Assembly: GCF_008704205.1 (NCBI RefSeq)
Contig: NZ_VXLC01000026.1
Location: 1 to 64,000 of the forward strand
Origin: Nocardia colli
GTDB lineage: Bacteria; Actinomycetota; Actinomycetes; Mycobacteriales; Mycobacteriaceae
Direction: 5' to 3'
Length of the DNA: 64,000 nucleotides
Below the pieces are notes generated by a model that saw only the letters and a program-made list of their open reading frames with translations, ran no database searches and was not told the origin of the DNA. The translations under genes and the position numbers were made by a program. This document shows positions 12,001-18,397 of the stretch, piece by piece (within the stretch, counting starts at the first letter, position 1; each line of letters starts with the position of its first letter).

Positions 12001-13806
12001 GCTGTGCTCACGCAGTTCGAGCCGGTCGATATCGACTACCCGAACGCCGCCCAAATCGGTCGCTTCTGAGACGGTTTCACTGCTTGTCAGCAGAATCGAG
12101 GCGGGACAATCGGCGAGGATGAACCGATTCCGTTCGACCGGATGGGTGGGATCGATGGTCACGAACGCGGCACCGGTCTTGGCGATCGCCCATACGGCAC
12201 GGACCCACGCCGCAGAGCGCGGAATCGCTACCGCCACTGTGGTTTCCGGTCCGGCACCGCAATCGATCAAACCCCGCGCACATCGATTCGACCATTCGCC
12301 CAGTTCGCGGTAGGTCCACGTGCGCGTGGCGCCGTGGATCGCAAGCCGATCCGCGTGCGCAGTCACGGCCCGAGACAGCATGTCCGGCAACGTGACCTGC
12401 GTGGGCCCCGAACCACCGGCGGCAGACTCCAGCAGCATCCGGCGCTCGTCGGGCTCGAGCAATTCCACGGAGCGCGCTCGGGTGTCGGAGTCCGTGAGCA
12501 CGCTGTGCAGGAAGCTGTCGAGGAACTGCGCGAACCGCCGGTGGTGGTACTCGACCTGTTCGGATGTGTAAACGCTTGGGTTGGCGAAGAAGTCGACGCG
12601 GGTGCTTTCGCCGCCGACCGCCGGATAGACGTTCACCGAGAGGTCGGGAACCAATCCCGGGGTCAATACCTGCAGCTGGCCGGTGATGTCACCGAGGACG
12701 ATCCTCGTATCGAGGATCATCAGGTCGACCATCGGCCCGGCGGCCCGCGGGAGATGCTGGGCAGCAACCGATTCCGAGTCCTGGAGCATGTCCTCGTGCC
12801 GGTACCGCTGGCCGCGCAGGACCGCCATCAGCGTGCGCTGTGTCTCCTCCAGCAGTGACCCGACGGTGCGATCGGGGGTCACGGCGATCCGGAACGGCAC
12901 GATGTTGGCGGTCATCCCGCCGGAGCGGCTCATGGACGCGGTGACCCGCGCGGACACCGGCAGGCTCAGCACCACGTCGTCGGAGCCGGTCATGCGCGCC
13001 AGGTACAGACCGAAGGCGGCGAGCAGGAAGACCGACGGGCCGACCGAGCGCGTCGCGACAGCGGTGCGGAGCGCGTTGTCGGTGTCGGCGGACAGAAGTG
13101 CGCTCACCGAGAGGGGGTGTTCTTCAGCGAGCGCGACCCGATCGGTCAGCGTGACCGGCTCGGGGAGTTCGGCGACGTACTTCGACCAGAACACCCGATC
13201 GTCGTCGAAGCGTTGCGAGGCGCGATACTGCTCGTCCGCGGCAACGATTTCACCCAGTGACCGAATCGACTGCGCGCCAGCGTCTTTACCAGCCAACGTC
13301 GCGGAATAGAGCTGCGCGCTGCGGGTGAGGATGTTCAGGGCGGCGATGCCGTCCAGCACGATGTGATGGGCGCGCAGGTACCAGAACCAGCGTCGCTCGG
13401 CGACCCGCACGATCGCGCCCTGCACCACCGGGCCGTGCCGCAGGTCGATGGGTGCGCGGTAGTCTGCGCGCATCCAATCCTGTGCTGCGGCAACCGGATC
13501 GGGCACCGACGTGCAATCCAGTTGCCGCACCGAGCTGTTGGCGGTTTCGTCCACCACCTGGCGCAGTTGTCCGTCCACCTCGAATACCCGCATGCGGCTG
13601 ACCTCGAACTCGTCGAGCGCCTGCTCGAACGACCCGATCAGCCGCACGGTATCCAGCTCACCGGCGAGTTCCACGTACAGCGCGTTCGACACGGGTGTGG
13701 CGCCGGCCAACTGCTGCAACAACTGAATCGCCCGCTGTGCCGCGGTCAGCGGATAGGTAGCTGGATGACCGTCACGGGCATGCAGGGGTGAACGATGGTC
13801 GGGCAT
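1..13806 (-). CDS. Lipopeptide-type NRPS, C-A-T-C-A-T-C-A-nMT-T-C-A-T..., C-terminus beyond the left edge
   Basis: Multimodular non-ribosomal peptide synthetase; 4602 residues are visible and the frame is open at base 1. It starts ATGCCCGAC with an AGGAGG ribosome site just upstream. Module 1: C domain with HHIVLDG at 147-153, A domain (YTSGSTGTPKG near 624), carrier Ser1014 (GGHS). Module 2: C with HHIAADG from 1195, A (TSGSTGRPKG near 1680), carrier Ser2081. Module 3: C with HHIAADG from 2261, A (near 2745) carrying an inserted N-methyltransferase at about 3050-3450 (VLEIGVGSG at 3133-3141), carrier Ser3556. Module 4: C with HHIVADG from 3742, A (near 4228), then the carrier domain cut before its serine. 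No epimerase domain is seen, so the visible residues should be L, with residue 3 N-methylated. The first C domain is placed to act as a lipo-initiating C after the FAAL. Hand-read A-domain pocket residues do not give a safe substrate call. Termination lies outside the window. Confidence 0.96.
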   Translation of the reverse strand, partial: MPDHRSPLHARDGHPATYPLTAAQRAIQLLQQLAGATPVSNALYVELAGELDTVRLIGSFEQALDEFEVSRMRVFEVDGQLRQVVDETANSSVRQLDCTSVPDPVAAAQDWMRADYRAPIDLRHGPVVQGAIVRVAERRWFWYLRAHHIVLDGIAALNILTRSAQLYSATLAGKDAGAQSIRSLGEIVAADEQYRASQRFDDDRVFWSKYVAELPEPVTLTDRVALAEEHPLSVSALLSADTDNALRTAVATRSVGPSVFLLAAFGLYLARMTGSDDVVLSLPVSARVTASMSRSGGMTANIVPFRIAVTPDRTVGSLLEETQRTLMAVLRGQRYRHEDMLQDSESVAAQHLPRAAGPMVDLMILDTRIVLGDITGQLQVLTPGLVPDLSVNVYPAVGGESTRVDFFANPSVYTSEQVEYHHRRFAQFLDSFLHSVLTDSDTRARSVELLEPDERRMLLESAAGGSGPTQVTLPDMLSRAVTAHADRLAIHGATRTWTYRELGEWSNRCARGLIDCGAGPETTVAVAIPRSAAWVRAVWAIAKTGAAFVTIDPTHPVERNRFILADCPASILLTSSETVSEATDLGGVRVVDIDRLELREHSAAPITDADRRGAVRIGNTAYIVYTSGSTGTPKGVAVTHAGLSGVSDTLARQYRLDQDSRVLGVAARTFDAAVFELLAAVPVGAALIVAPRDAFAGDSLTELMRAESVTHACLTPAVAATLDARQLDALRVLMVAGEACPPALVQQWSGSDASGVRQLYNLYGPSETTIWVTSAALRPGDAVSLGAPIPGVRLAVLDSWLRPTPLGVAGELYVSGPGVARGYLGRVGLSAASFVADPYGPAGARMYRTGDVVRWEPRGADRATLLFVGRADAQIKIRGQRLELGEIEAALTGLDEVQQAIATTVGGQTGEAWVAAYLTATPGRTIDASTVKQAVARRLPSYMVPETFTVLDELPMTSSGKVDRRALPTPQRPVAPYRAASAPFEEIVAVAFAEVLGVDRVGVDDDFFARGGHSISATRVATRLTEVTGRTVGVRDIFDSPTAAGVARLLTERETGPARSKLAVRERPARIPLSFAQLRMWFINRFDPESPTYNIPLVFRLGGSLDTEALTDALGAVVERHEALRTRYPELDGVPYQEVVPSAPALELTAVDPARVKDAVAERVRSGFDLRVDMPLRATVIRCGESEHVMVLVVHHIAADGMSMAPLLRDLSTAYAARLAGREPGWRPLPVQYPDFALWQRELLDAESDTGSALAAQCRYWEQELADAPQPIALPTDRPRPPLVSNRGDVVEFTVDAPLREALYRLARERRVSASMVLQSALAVLLSRLGAGPDVSIGGPVAGRTDEALRELVGFFVNTWVLRVDLSGNPRFEEVLDQVRRKALTAYENQDAPFERLVELINPARSTAYNPLFQVSLEVQNDGLPALDLPGLAAEFVAFSTGTAKTDLHFDLIEIPGSTESPGVLVGRIEYATDLFDRTTVSGIADRYLRVLRAVSADPAEAITDIGLLADVEREQLLTQWNSRLETTLPETTIVAAFRARVASAPSAVALQFGDEQLTYAELAVRVDVLACELVGRGVGRGSVVAVALPRSTDLVTALLAVVVAGGAYLPIDPDYPSSRIEFILGDADPLLVLTTVSAGARLPLGERTSLCLDVVDLEGDSLGDLPELSPADAAYVIYTSGSTGRPKGVVVEHRGVVNMAAHGWPGGPGERVLLHSSMAFDASAYELWPALLAGSTIAIAPPGRSDIAELSRSIARHRVAALYVTTPLFEILASSGPELELDSVHRVVTAGDALRTVAVARFHDRWPGISVVNAYGPTENTVCVSAYEIPDSPEWTSGGSVPIGAPIGNMRVYVLDSRLRPVPVGVAGELYVAGVQLARGYRNRPGLTGERFSACPFGAGERMYRTGDVVRWTRAGVLEFVTRADEQVKVRGYRIEPGEVETVLTAHPLVSQSVVIAREIDSATADSAGAVDKRLIGYVVLDRGDATQEETAVADEIRRFVADRLPEYMVPSAIVVLDRLPLTPNGKVDRRALPAPTFAVADYRAALTPAEEIVVTVFAEVLGVERVGVDADFFALGGHSLSAMRVASRMTAVLGIEVGVRDVFEAPTPARLAQVLAERKADRGPARPELTVRERPERMPLSFAQSRLWFINRFELDSPAYNIPMVLRLRGPLDQQALAAALTDVVARHESLRTVFPDADGVPYQRILPVDVAGTTIETADPGELAGLVRRGFDVSTETPLRVTLLSNGFNDHSLVLVLHHIAADGWSIAPFVRDLSAAYVARRQGQTPPWAPLPVQYADFTLWQRATLGAESDPDSILATQFRYWETELADAPQPITLPTDRPRPPTASNRGDVIEFAFEPALCAALYRVAHDRQVTVSMLLQSTLAVLLSRLGAGEDISIGGPVAGRTQEATHDLIGFFVNTWVLRVDLSGNPRFDEVLDQVRRKALTAYENQDAPFERLVELLQPIRSPAYHSLFQVSFALQNNLLPDLHLPELAVEIVPAITGTAKFDLHVDVVERMNPADDTAAPELSGRIEYATDLFDRATVVGFAERYLRLLDIVTTDPGLPLGRMDVLAPEERDRVLRIWNDTAAPLPEETSLARLFARQVADAPEAVAVAHADGDITYAELAVRVDVLAQALVGRGVGRGSVVAVALPRSIDLVTAVLAVVVAGGAYLPIDPEYPSERIEFILGDADPLLVLTTVSIGAGLPLGDRASICVDVADFSTGESFGLPVLSPADAAYVIYTSGSTGRPKGVVVEHRGVVNMAVHGWPGGPGERVLLHSSMAFDASAYELWPALLAGSTIVIAPPDRLDLSVLMRTVSRHRVTTMFVATALFELLATAEPELDAAPIRQVVTGGDALSSAAVARFRDRWPGVDIANAYGPTENTVCVSTQEILGSQPWDTDQRIPIGAPVANVRVFILDSRLRPVPVGVAGELYVTGMQLARGYAGRLELTAQRFVACPFGVADRMYRTGDVVRWTRDGVLEFAGRADDQVKVRGYRIEPGEVEAALVAHPAVSRAVVVARAVADTDAVVDKQLVAYVVRDREKTVVDDSDRAADLVDHWRQVYDNLYAGKESYRGDGREFTEPLALDADFGGWNSSYTGEPIPIEQMREWRDAVVDRILDLRPARVLEIGVGSGLLMSRLAPQCAEYWCTDFSAATIENLRSRLVESAVEWADRVQLRVQSADDVSGLPVGRFDVVVVNSVAQYFPNAAYLIEVIDQVMGLLLPGGAFFVGDIRNLTLLREFATGTQLAGGGEEDTVAAVRERARRALIAEQELLVAPEFFVALRDKFADVAAVDIELKYAPVDNELTRYRYDVVLRKAPAQVRSLAGLPQRPWSEFGDLRGLRAQLSAERPDSVRIIGIPQGGTLFDVTATRTVDAAVEQKRVADLALGSTTAAVLPHEIRALGAELGFTVAVTWSPVAGRMDAVFVRGADETTVFDDVYLSAGPLDSLGAYVNDPGIADLMAEIREFAADRLPEFMIPAAIVILDELPLMPNGKVDRRALPAPQLITSTYRPPSTPLEETVVSVFAEVLGTDRVGADDNFFELGGHSLSATRVASRVATATGITVEVRDVFDAPTAARLAGVLAARSTEIGEQPSVRLAPWDRPARIPLSFAQSRMWFINRFEPDSPAYNIAMVLRLRGRLDSAALSAAIGDIAARHESLRTIFPDEKGIPCQRILPIDGNSAVALEAVESSELTHRVTSIVRQSFDVSARPPWRVTLLRSGSDDHLLVAVLHHIVADGWSIAPLVRDLSLAYTARRSGRTPEWTPLPVQYADYTLWQREVLGAESDPQSMAARQLAYWTAHLAGLPDRLELPADRPRPVVASQRGGTYSFTLDAATVAGLSTVARTYRVTVFMVVHAALAVLLSRLSGSADVAVGTPIAGRGASALDGVIGMFVNTLVLRTQVDESGSFADLLDHCRQVDLAAFAHADIPFERVVEALDPPRSQAYHPLFQVLLAFQNLDLDPALAQLPGLAVEPLKSLDIGVERFDLTITVADIPDSTATGVPITLSFALDLFDQSTIVAFARRLQRTVQAVVADPRIALRGLDLLTPDERMLLRQCSDGGTGPQPSALSEILTRAAAEFAARPAVVDAGQAWTYRDLDEWSNRCARALIAQGAGSETVVAIAIPRSGAWMRAVWAVAKTGAAFVSIDPAQPQERNRGILADCAASVLLTVDVGEWEVPGLVVFDLDTFDPFPWNAASIEDADRRGSTRPDNTAYIVYTSGSTGTPKGVAVTHAGLSAVTTAQHHDLGTDAESRVLAVAARTFDAAIFELLLAVPVGGALIVAPDDVFAGQPLTELMRAERVTHAALTPAVAASLDTRQLDELRVLMAVGEACPPALVQQWSGSDAAGIRNVYNLYGPSEVTIWVTGTKLLAGVPVSIGNPIPGIRSMVLDAWLNVVLPGVVGELYVAGPGVARGYLNRVGTTSAAFVADPFGPAGARMYRTGDLVRRLPDSGALVVVGRADAQIKIRGQRLELGEIEAVLTELDEVQRAVVTQVTNGDTARLAAYLTQAPGHRPDPDAIRAAVARRLPSYMVPDTITVLDELPLTASGKVDRRALPVPEWATTEYRAPATETEDVVAEVFAQVLGLDQVG

Positions 13807-13829
13807 CCCGCCTCCTGAAGATCCGAAGC

Positions 13830-15158
13830 TCAAAGAGAACGTGCTTTGTTCGCGAGGGTGGCCAGCGATTCGAGACCGTCGAGCACGGCCGGCTCGGCCA
13901 CGCCGAAGTCGATGAGGCAGGCGATCTCGTCGGCGCCCGCTCGGTGCAGGCTTTCGACCATCGGCAGCGCCGAATCCGGGGTGCCGAACAGGCCGTTGGT
14001 CCGGTAGTACCGTTCGAAAGCGAAGTCCAGCACCTTGTTTCGGGACCGGTCGTCCAGACCGTCGAGGGCCTCCGCGCCGCGGCGCCACAGATCGACGGAA
14101 TCGGCGAGGTAGCGCTTGAACGGTCCCTGCACCGTCTGCCGCACCGCGGCGTCGTCGTCACCGACGAACGTGTGCAGCATGACCGTGACCTTGCCGCCGT
14201 CGGCGTCGTGGCCGTGCCGGGCGCGCGCCTTGCGATAGGCGGTGATCTTGTCCGCCAGTTCGTCGACGCTCTGGAACAGCAAGGCGGTCAACACATTCAC
14301 GCCGAGCTCGCCGGCCATCTCGAAGCGCTCCACGCCTCCGCTGCACGTCACCCAGGCGGACAGGTCCGGCTGGATCGGGGTCGGGAAGATGCGCACCGAT
14401 CGCGATTCGCCCGCACCGTTCGGCAGTTCGATCGACTCACCCCGCCACAGCTGTTGAACGCTGCGCATGCCGGAGCGCATGACCTCGACCCGGTTTCGGT
14501 AATTGTGTTGCGCCAGTACGAAATCGTCGGGGTTCCAGCCCGTGGCGAAGGCGACGTCGACCCGGCCGTCGGACAGGTTGTCGACCACCGACCAGTCCTC
14601 GGCGACCCGCACCGGGTTGTGCAGCGGCAGCACCACGCTGCCCGCCCGGATCCGCACCCGCTGCGTGATCGCCGCCAGCGCCGCCCCGAGGACGGCGGGG
14701 TTCGGGTACAACCCGCCGAACTTGTGGAAATGCCGCTCCGGCAACCAGATCGAGGCGAAGTCGTGCGTGTCGGCGAAGCGGGCGCTGTCGAACAGCAGGC
14801 GGTAGCGCTGGGCACCGGTTTGCTGCGCGTCGCTGGCGAAGAAGAACAGGCTGAACTCGAGGCCCGCGCCCATCGGGCAGGACCGTGCGATCGCGCCGCC
14901 GACCTCGGCACCGGGAGCGCGGTGCTTGGCTACCTCGTCGACCAGATCGGCGACGCACATGCCGCCGTAGACGTCCTCGGCGGATATCTCGAGGCCGAAT
15001 CGATCCTCGAGCATCGTCAGCAGCTCGGCGGCCTTGACCGAGTCGAGACCGAGTGCGGTGAGCGGTGTTCGCGGGTCGACGGATTCGAGCCCCAGGCGTT
15101 GCCGCGCCCAGTCCAGGAAGAATGCCGCGGTGTCGGCGTCGCCCTGCGGCTCGCTCAT
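13830..15158 (-). CDS. Acyl carrier protein fused to MupA/Atu3671-type luciferase-like monooxygenase
   Basis: 442 aa. Residues 1-80 form a phosphopantetheine carrier domain with the attachment site LGLDS at Ser40. Residues from about 100 to the end are a bacterial luciferase-like FMN monooxygenase of the natural-product class (GLEFSLFFFAS start, IWLPERHFHKFGG, NPVRVAEDWSVVDNLSDGRV, AFATGWNPDDF). Its ATG overlaps the FAAL stop by 4 bp (ATGA), and the NRPS starts 23 bp after its stop, so the three genes should be translated together. Inference: the FAAL loads a fatty acid on Ser40 and the oxygenase modifies the tethered chain before NRPS module 1 takes it. It could instead act on a residue during assembly. 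The substrate and position of oxidation cannot be read from sequence. Confidence 0.9.
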   Translation of the reverse strand: MSEPQGDADTAAFFLDWARQRLGLESVDPRTPLTALGLDSVKAAELLTMLEDRFGLEISAEDVYGGMCVADLVDEVAKHRAPGAEVGGAIARSCPMGAGLEFSLFFFASDAQQTGAQRYRLLFDSARFADTHDFASIWLPERHFHKFGGLYPNPAVLGAALAAITQRVRIRAGSVVLPLHNPVRVAEDWSVVDNLSDGRVDVAFATGWNPDDFVLAQHNYRNRVEVMRSGMRSVQQLWRGESIELPNGAGESRSVRIFPTPIQPDLSAWVTCSGGVERFEMAGELGVNVLTALLFQSVDELADKITAYRKARARHGHDADGGKVTVMLHTFVGDDDAAVRQTVQGPFKRYLADSVDLWRRGAEALDGLDDRSRNKVLDFAFERYYRTNGLFGTPDSALPMVESLHRAGADEIACLIDFGVAEPAVLDGLESLATLANKARSL

Positions 15159-16852
15159 ATGGCCCTCGATTCCGACTCGTTGGCGTACAGGTGGCGCAGG
15201 TGCGATCGACGGATCTTGCCGCTCGTCGTTTTCAGCACCTTGCCCTTGTCCACGAAGATCACTCGATGCAGCGCTACGGCGTGGTCCCGGCTGACCGCGG
15301 ACCTGATCGACGCCTCCAAGGCGGCGACACCGTCGTCCGCGATTTCGTCGTCGAGTTCTTGCACTACGATCAACCGCTCTTCGCCGTTGATCTCGGCCGA
15401 CAACGCGGCGCAGCCGCCGCGGCGAAGACTCGGATGGGTGGACTCGATACTCCACTCGATATCTTGCGGGAACAGGTTTCGCCCGTTGATGATCATCACC
15501 TCTTTGAGCCGGCCGCAGACGAAGAGATGCTCGTCGACCATGAATCCGAGATCGCCGGTGCGCAGATACGGTGTTCCGTCCTCGCCGGCGATCTCTGCCG
15601 CGAATATTTCCTTGCTCTCCTCGGGTTTGTTCCAATAGCCCGAAGTGACGCTCGGCCCGGACAGCCAGATTTCGCCGACCCGGCCCGGATCCGTTCGTTG
15701 CAGGGTCTCGGGATCGATCAGCGCGGCGGTTCCCGCCCCGACCCGCCCCAGATCGACCAATTCCCGGGCATTCGGCTGTTCTACGACGAGACCCTTTTCC
15801 AGATCCCCGCTCGCGAACGAACGCGTGCGCAGTCCCGAGCCCACCGGTCCCCCGCTGACATACAGGGTCGCTTCGGCGAGGCCGTAACCGGGGAAGAAAC
15901 TCTCCCGGCGGAATCCGCTCGCCTCGAACTTGTCGGCAAATTTTCGCAAGACGATCGGGTTGACCGGTTCGGCGCCGACGAACGCGACGTCCCATTGCGA
16001 CAGATCCAGTTGCTCGGCATCCGCGCGCGACACTCGCTCGGCGCAGATTCCATAGGCCAGATTCGGGCCACCCGCAGTGATATTCGTGTTCGTCGATATC
16101 TCCCGCAACCAGATCAGCGGATCGCGCAGGAAGGTCAGCGGGGACATGAGCGTCACCGGATAACCGGCGAAAAGCGGCGACAGAATTCCCAGAATCATGC
16201 CCATGTCGTGCGACGGTGGCAGCCAATGGACGGCCGAGCTGTTCTCGGAGTGCCCGAAGGCGCGGCGTTGGCATTCGAGATTGTGCATGAGGTTGCGGTG
16301 GCGCACCACAACACCTTTCGGGCTGCCGGTGGAACCCGAGGTGTATTGCAGGTGGGCCACGTCGTGCGCGGCCGGCAGCGAGGTGTCGAGCAGCCGCCGG
16401 GAACCGCCGCCGTCGGTGGCCGCGCTGTCGATGACCTTCTCGTCGGGCCAACCGAGCAGGTCACGGGCGATCGCCGCGGCCGACTGCGGCGCGATGACGG
16501 CCACCGCGCCGCTGTCGCGCGCGATCGCCGCCACGGTGTCGGAATGTCGTTGCGAGGTCGGCACATACAGGGGCACGGCGACGCGCCGGCTCAGCAGGCA
16601 GGCGAAGAATGCGTGCACCATGTCGAGGCTCGGCGGGCAGAGCAGCAGGATTCGATCGCCCGGCGCGCTGATTTCCTGCAACCGGATCGCCAAGCCGGCC
16701 ACCCGGCCCAGCAGGACCGCATAATCCTCGACTTCGCGGTTGCCGCGGCCGTCGAGAAACGTGTAGCCGACCCGCGTGGGTTGCTCGGCGGCGCGACTCA
16801 CCAAGATGTCCGCCAGAGTCGACGGGCGCCCCGATAATTGTTCGTAACTCAT
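15155..16852 (-). CDS. Fatty-acyl-AMP ligase (FAAL), lipopeptide initiation
   Basis: 565 aa adenylate-forming enzyme that activates a fatty acid as acyl-AMP and passes it to a carrier protein. Motifs: YTSGSTGSPKGV (phosphate loop), HWLPPSHDMGMI, FFPGYGLAEATLYV, YLRTGDLGF, and the C-terminal KTTSGKIRR with the catalytic lysine. The LPPSHDMG and GLAEATL forms are typical of FAALs rather than acyl-CoA synthetases. I chose ATG at 16852 (MSYEQLSG) because a GGGAGG ribosome site lies about 10 bp upstream; the frame stays open further upstream (to 16957) without comparable homology. It is the first gene of the NRPS operon, and its stop overlaps the start of the carrier-oxygenase gene. This marks the NRPS product as N-acylated. 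Confidence 0.93.
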   Translation of the reverse strand: MSYEQLSGRPSTLADILVSRAAEQPTRVGYTFLDGRGNREVEDYAVLLGRVAGLAIRLQEISAPGDRILLLCPPSLDMVHAFFACLLSRRVAVPLYVPTSQRHSDTVAAIARDSGAVAVIAPQSAAAIARDLLGWPDEKVIDSAATDGGGSRRLLDTSLPAAHDVAHLQYTSGSTGSPKGVVVRHRNLMHNLECQRRAFGHSENSSAVHWLPPSHDMGMILGILSPLFAGYPVTLMSPLTFLRDPLIWLREISTNTNITAGGPNLAYGICAERVSRADAEQLDLSQWDVAFVGAEPVNPIVLRKFADKFEASGFRRESFFPGYGLAEATLYVSGGPVGSGLRTRSFASGDLEKGLVVEQPNARELVDLGRVGAGTAALIDPETLQRTDPGRVGEIWLSGPSVTSGYWNKPEESKEIFAAEIAGEDGTPYLRTGDLGFMVDEHLFVCGRLKEVMIINGRNLFPQDIEWSIESTHPSLRRGGCAALSAEINGEERLIVVQELDDEIADDGVAALEASIRSAVSRDHAVALHRVIFVDKGKVLKTTSGKIRRSHLRHLYANESESRAI

Positions 16853-17652
16853 CGACCTTCGACCTCCCAATTCAGCTATAGCCACACTGGACGAACGACT
16901 TTCAGGCCTGCACAAGACGCCGGGGAGCGAGTACCGACCGCTCCGCGCGCTGCACATCCTTGCACAGATCCGAGCGACCCAGCGGCGACCGAACTCCGGT
17001 CTGTCGAAAGCCCTTCGCGATCAGAACTTCGGCGGTCCGTCGCGTAGCCGCAGCACCAAGCGATTGCTTTTGGCACCGGGCGGTCCGAGTGTCGCCGCCT
17101 CCGACGTCGAAAGTCATTACTGCACTGTGGATTATCTGCTCCTCGCGCACTCGATCCCGGTCACTCGAAAATCTCGGAGAACGTCTCGTCAGCGGCACGA
17201 TAGGACGGCAGGGCGTAGCGAACTGATACGTGTCACTGTTCTCCTTCCAGAGTGCGACGCGACGGCAGTGGTCGAGTGTTCCTCCTAGTTCGTCGCCGCG
17301 AGTGTCGCGGATGGGTCGAGGTTATGTCGAATCCGAAAAAGTGGGATGGGGGCGTCGAGGAATCATCGGCCGGTCGATATGCATACTTCGGAGGCATCGT
17401 GCCGTCGCATTGCGCGTGTCGGCGCTGCTGTTATGCGATTGTTGCCGTGCGGCGCAATTCTATTGCCACATCGAATCGCGATTCCGGCAAGCGTCGGCGT
17501 CGATGGTCCGCGACGGGATACACGAAAACCGGGGACGACCGAGCGGCCCACCTACGGGCCGCGGGGTCATCCCCAGTTTCTTTATGACACAACGGATATC
17601 GTTCTAGACGTACTGGCATCTCCGCAAATCAGCTCGGGGCCAGGCGATCTCG
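16853..17652. other. Intergenic region upstream of the NRPS operon
   Basis: About 800 bp between the FAAL start and the end of the small secreted gene. I see no convincing gene: the open frames here lack ribosome sites and recognisable protein features. It should contain the promoter of the FAAL-LLM-NRPS operon. I found no IdeR-type iron box in it. The right part holds the terminator hairpins of the secreted gene. Confidence 0.6.
17543..17574 (-). terminator. Tandem hairpin terminator after the small secreted protein gene
   Basis: Perfect inverted repeat GCGGCCC-acctac-GGGCCGC, followed directly by GGGG-tcat-CCCC. It lies about 80-110 bp past the stop of the leftward gene at 17653. There is no long T-run, as is usual in actinobacteria. 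Confidence 0.6.
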
Positions 17653-18069
17653 TCAGACGATACGGACGTTCATCGTGTAGGAGGCGTCGTCCGCCGGCGA
17701 GGTGAGCGTCACGTGGTACTTGCCCGTCTGCGGGAGACGGATCTGGCTCGAGGTGTTGTCGCGGCAGATCACCTGGCCGTCGGGGGCCGCGATGACGAAG
17801 CGAGCGGTGCCGGAGGCTGAGGTGTAGTGCGAGATGAGGTCGGTGCTCATCTGCTGGCCGGCGCGCGCGTCGATCACCCAGATATCGGTGTAGCCGCGAT
17901 TGATGTAGCCGGTCACGGTGCCGTGGTCGGTTCCGGGCGCGAACTTGATCTCGGCGTAGACCCCGCTGGCGTTCGCGACGCCCGCGCCCGCCGAGACGGC
18001 GAAGAACGCCGCCGCGATCGTGACCATGGCGAAGGCCACTTTGCGGAGGGTGGTGAGGCAGACAGTCAT
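17653..18069 (-). CDS. Small secreted protein of unknown function
   Basis: 138 aa. Residues 1-34 look like a Sec signal peptide: basic start (TTLRK), hydrophobic core AFAMVTIAAAFFAVSAG, cleavage likely after VANA or nearby. The mature part of about 100 residues is rich in beta-prone segments and ends with DASYTMNVRIV; two cysteines at most are present. I do not recognise the family; the fold could be a small beta-sandwich inhibitor or adhesin-like domain. It is monocistronic, bounded by a tandem hairpin on its 3' side and a divergent intergenic region on its 5' side. Nothing ties it to the neighbouring NRPS or dioxygenase beyond position. Confidence 0.75.
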   Translation of the reverse strand: MTVCLTTLRKVAFAMVTIAAAFFAVSAGAGVANASGVYAEIKFAPGTDHGTVTGYINRGYTDIWVIDARAGQQMSTDLISHYTSASGTARFVIAAPDGQVICRDNTSSQIRLPQTGKYHVTLTSPADDASYTMNVRIV

Positions 18070-18274
18070 GATGTTCCCGTTTCTCGCTGCATTGAAAGGT
18101 GTTACGCCACAAAGCTTGCGGCCCGACCCTCAGCAAGCTCTATCGGTTCACTAACGGCCTGGGTGGGCTGACACCCACTAGTCCGAACGAGGCACCCCGC
18201 TCGCTCGACGGGGCGGCCGTTCGCTGCGCATGCACGTTCTGTGCATCCGGGACGTTCCGGGATAGAGGTTCTAA

Positions 18275-18397
18275 GTGCGTGTGCGTCTACTCGTGGAGGA
18301 AATCCGTGACGGCTCGCCCATAGGACGGCTGTTCGTCGTCGATCTTCCGATACTCGAGGCCTACCTGCCGGATATCGAGATAGGACAACAACATTGA
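18275..18397 (+). CDS. Possible 40-aa leader ORF overlapping the dioxygenase start
   Basis: GTG-initiated frame of 40 codons (a second in-frame GTG at 18281), with GAGG 6-9 bp upstream. Its TGA (18395-18397) overlaps the TTG start of the dioxygenase gene. The sequence is acidic and amphipathic (LLVEEIRDGSPIGRLFVVDL, then EAYLPDIEI), which looks more protein-like than random. The overlap would allow translational coupling. I do not recognise it. It may be only a chance open frame in a 5' leader. Confidence 0.35.
   Translation: MRVRLLVEEIRDGSPIGRLFVVDLPILEAYLPDIEIGQQH

Noticed and set aside
15065..16837. 590-codon rightward open frame over the FAAL gene
   Set aside because: Antisense shadow of high-GC coding DNA; the minus strand encodes an unmistakable FAAL.
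16853..17300. Possible iron box in the leader of the NRPS operon
   Set aside because: I looked for TTAGG/CCTAA-type half-sites on both strands and found no acceptable match.
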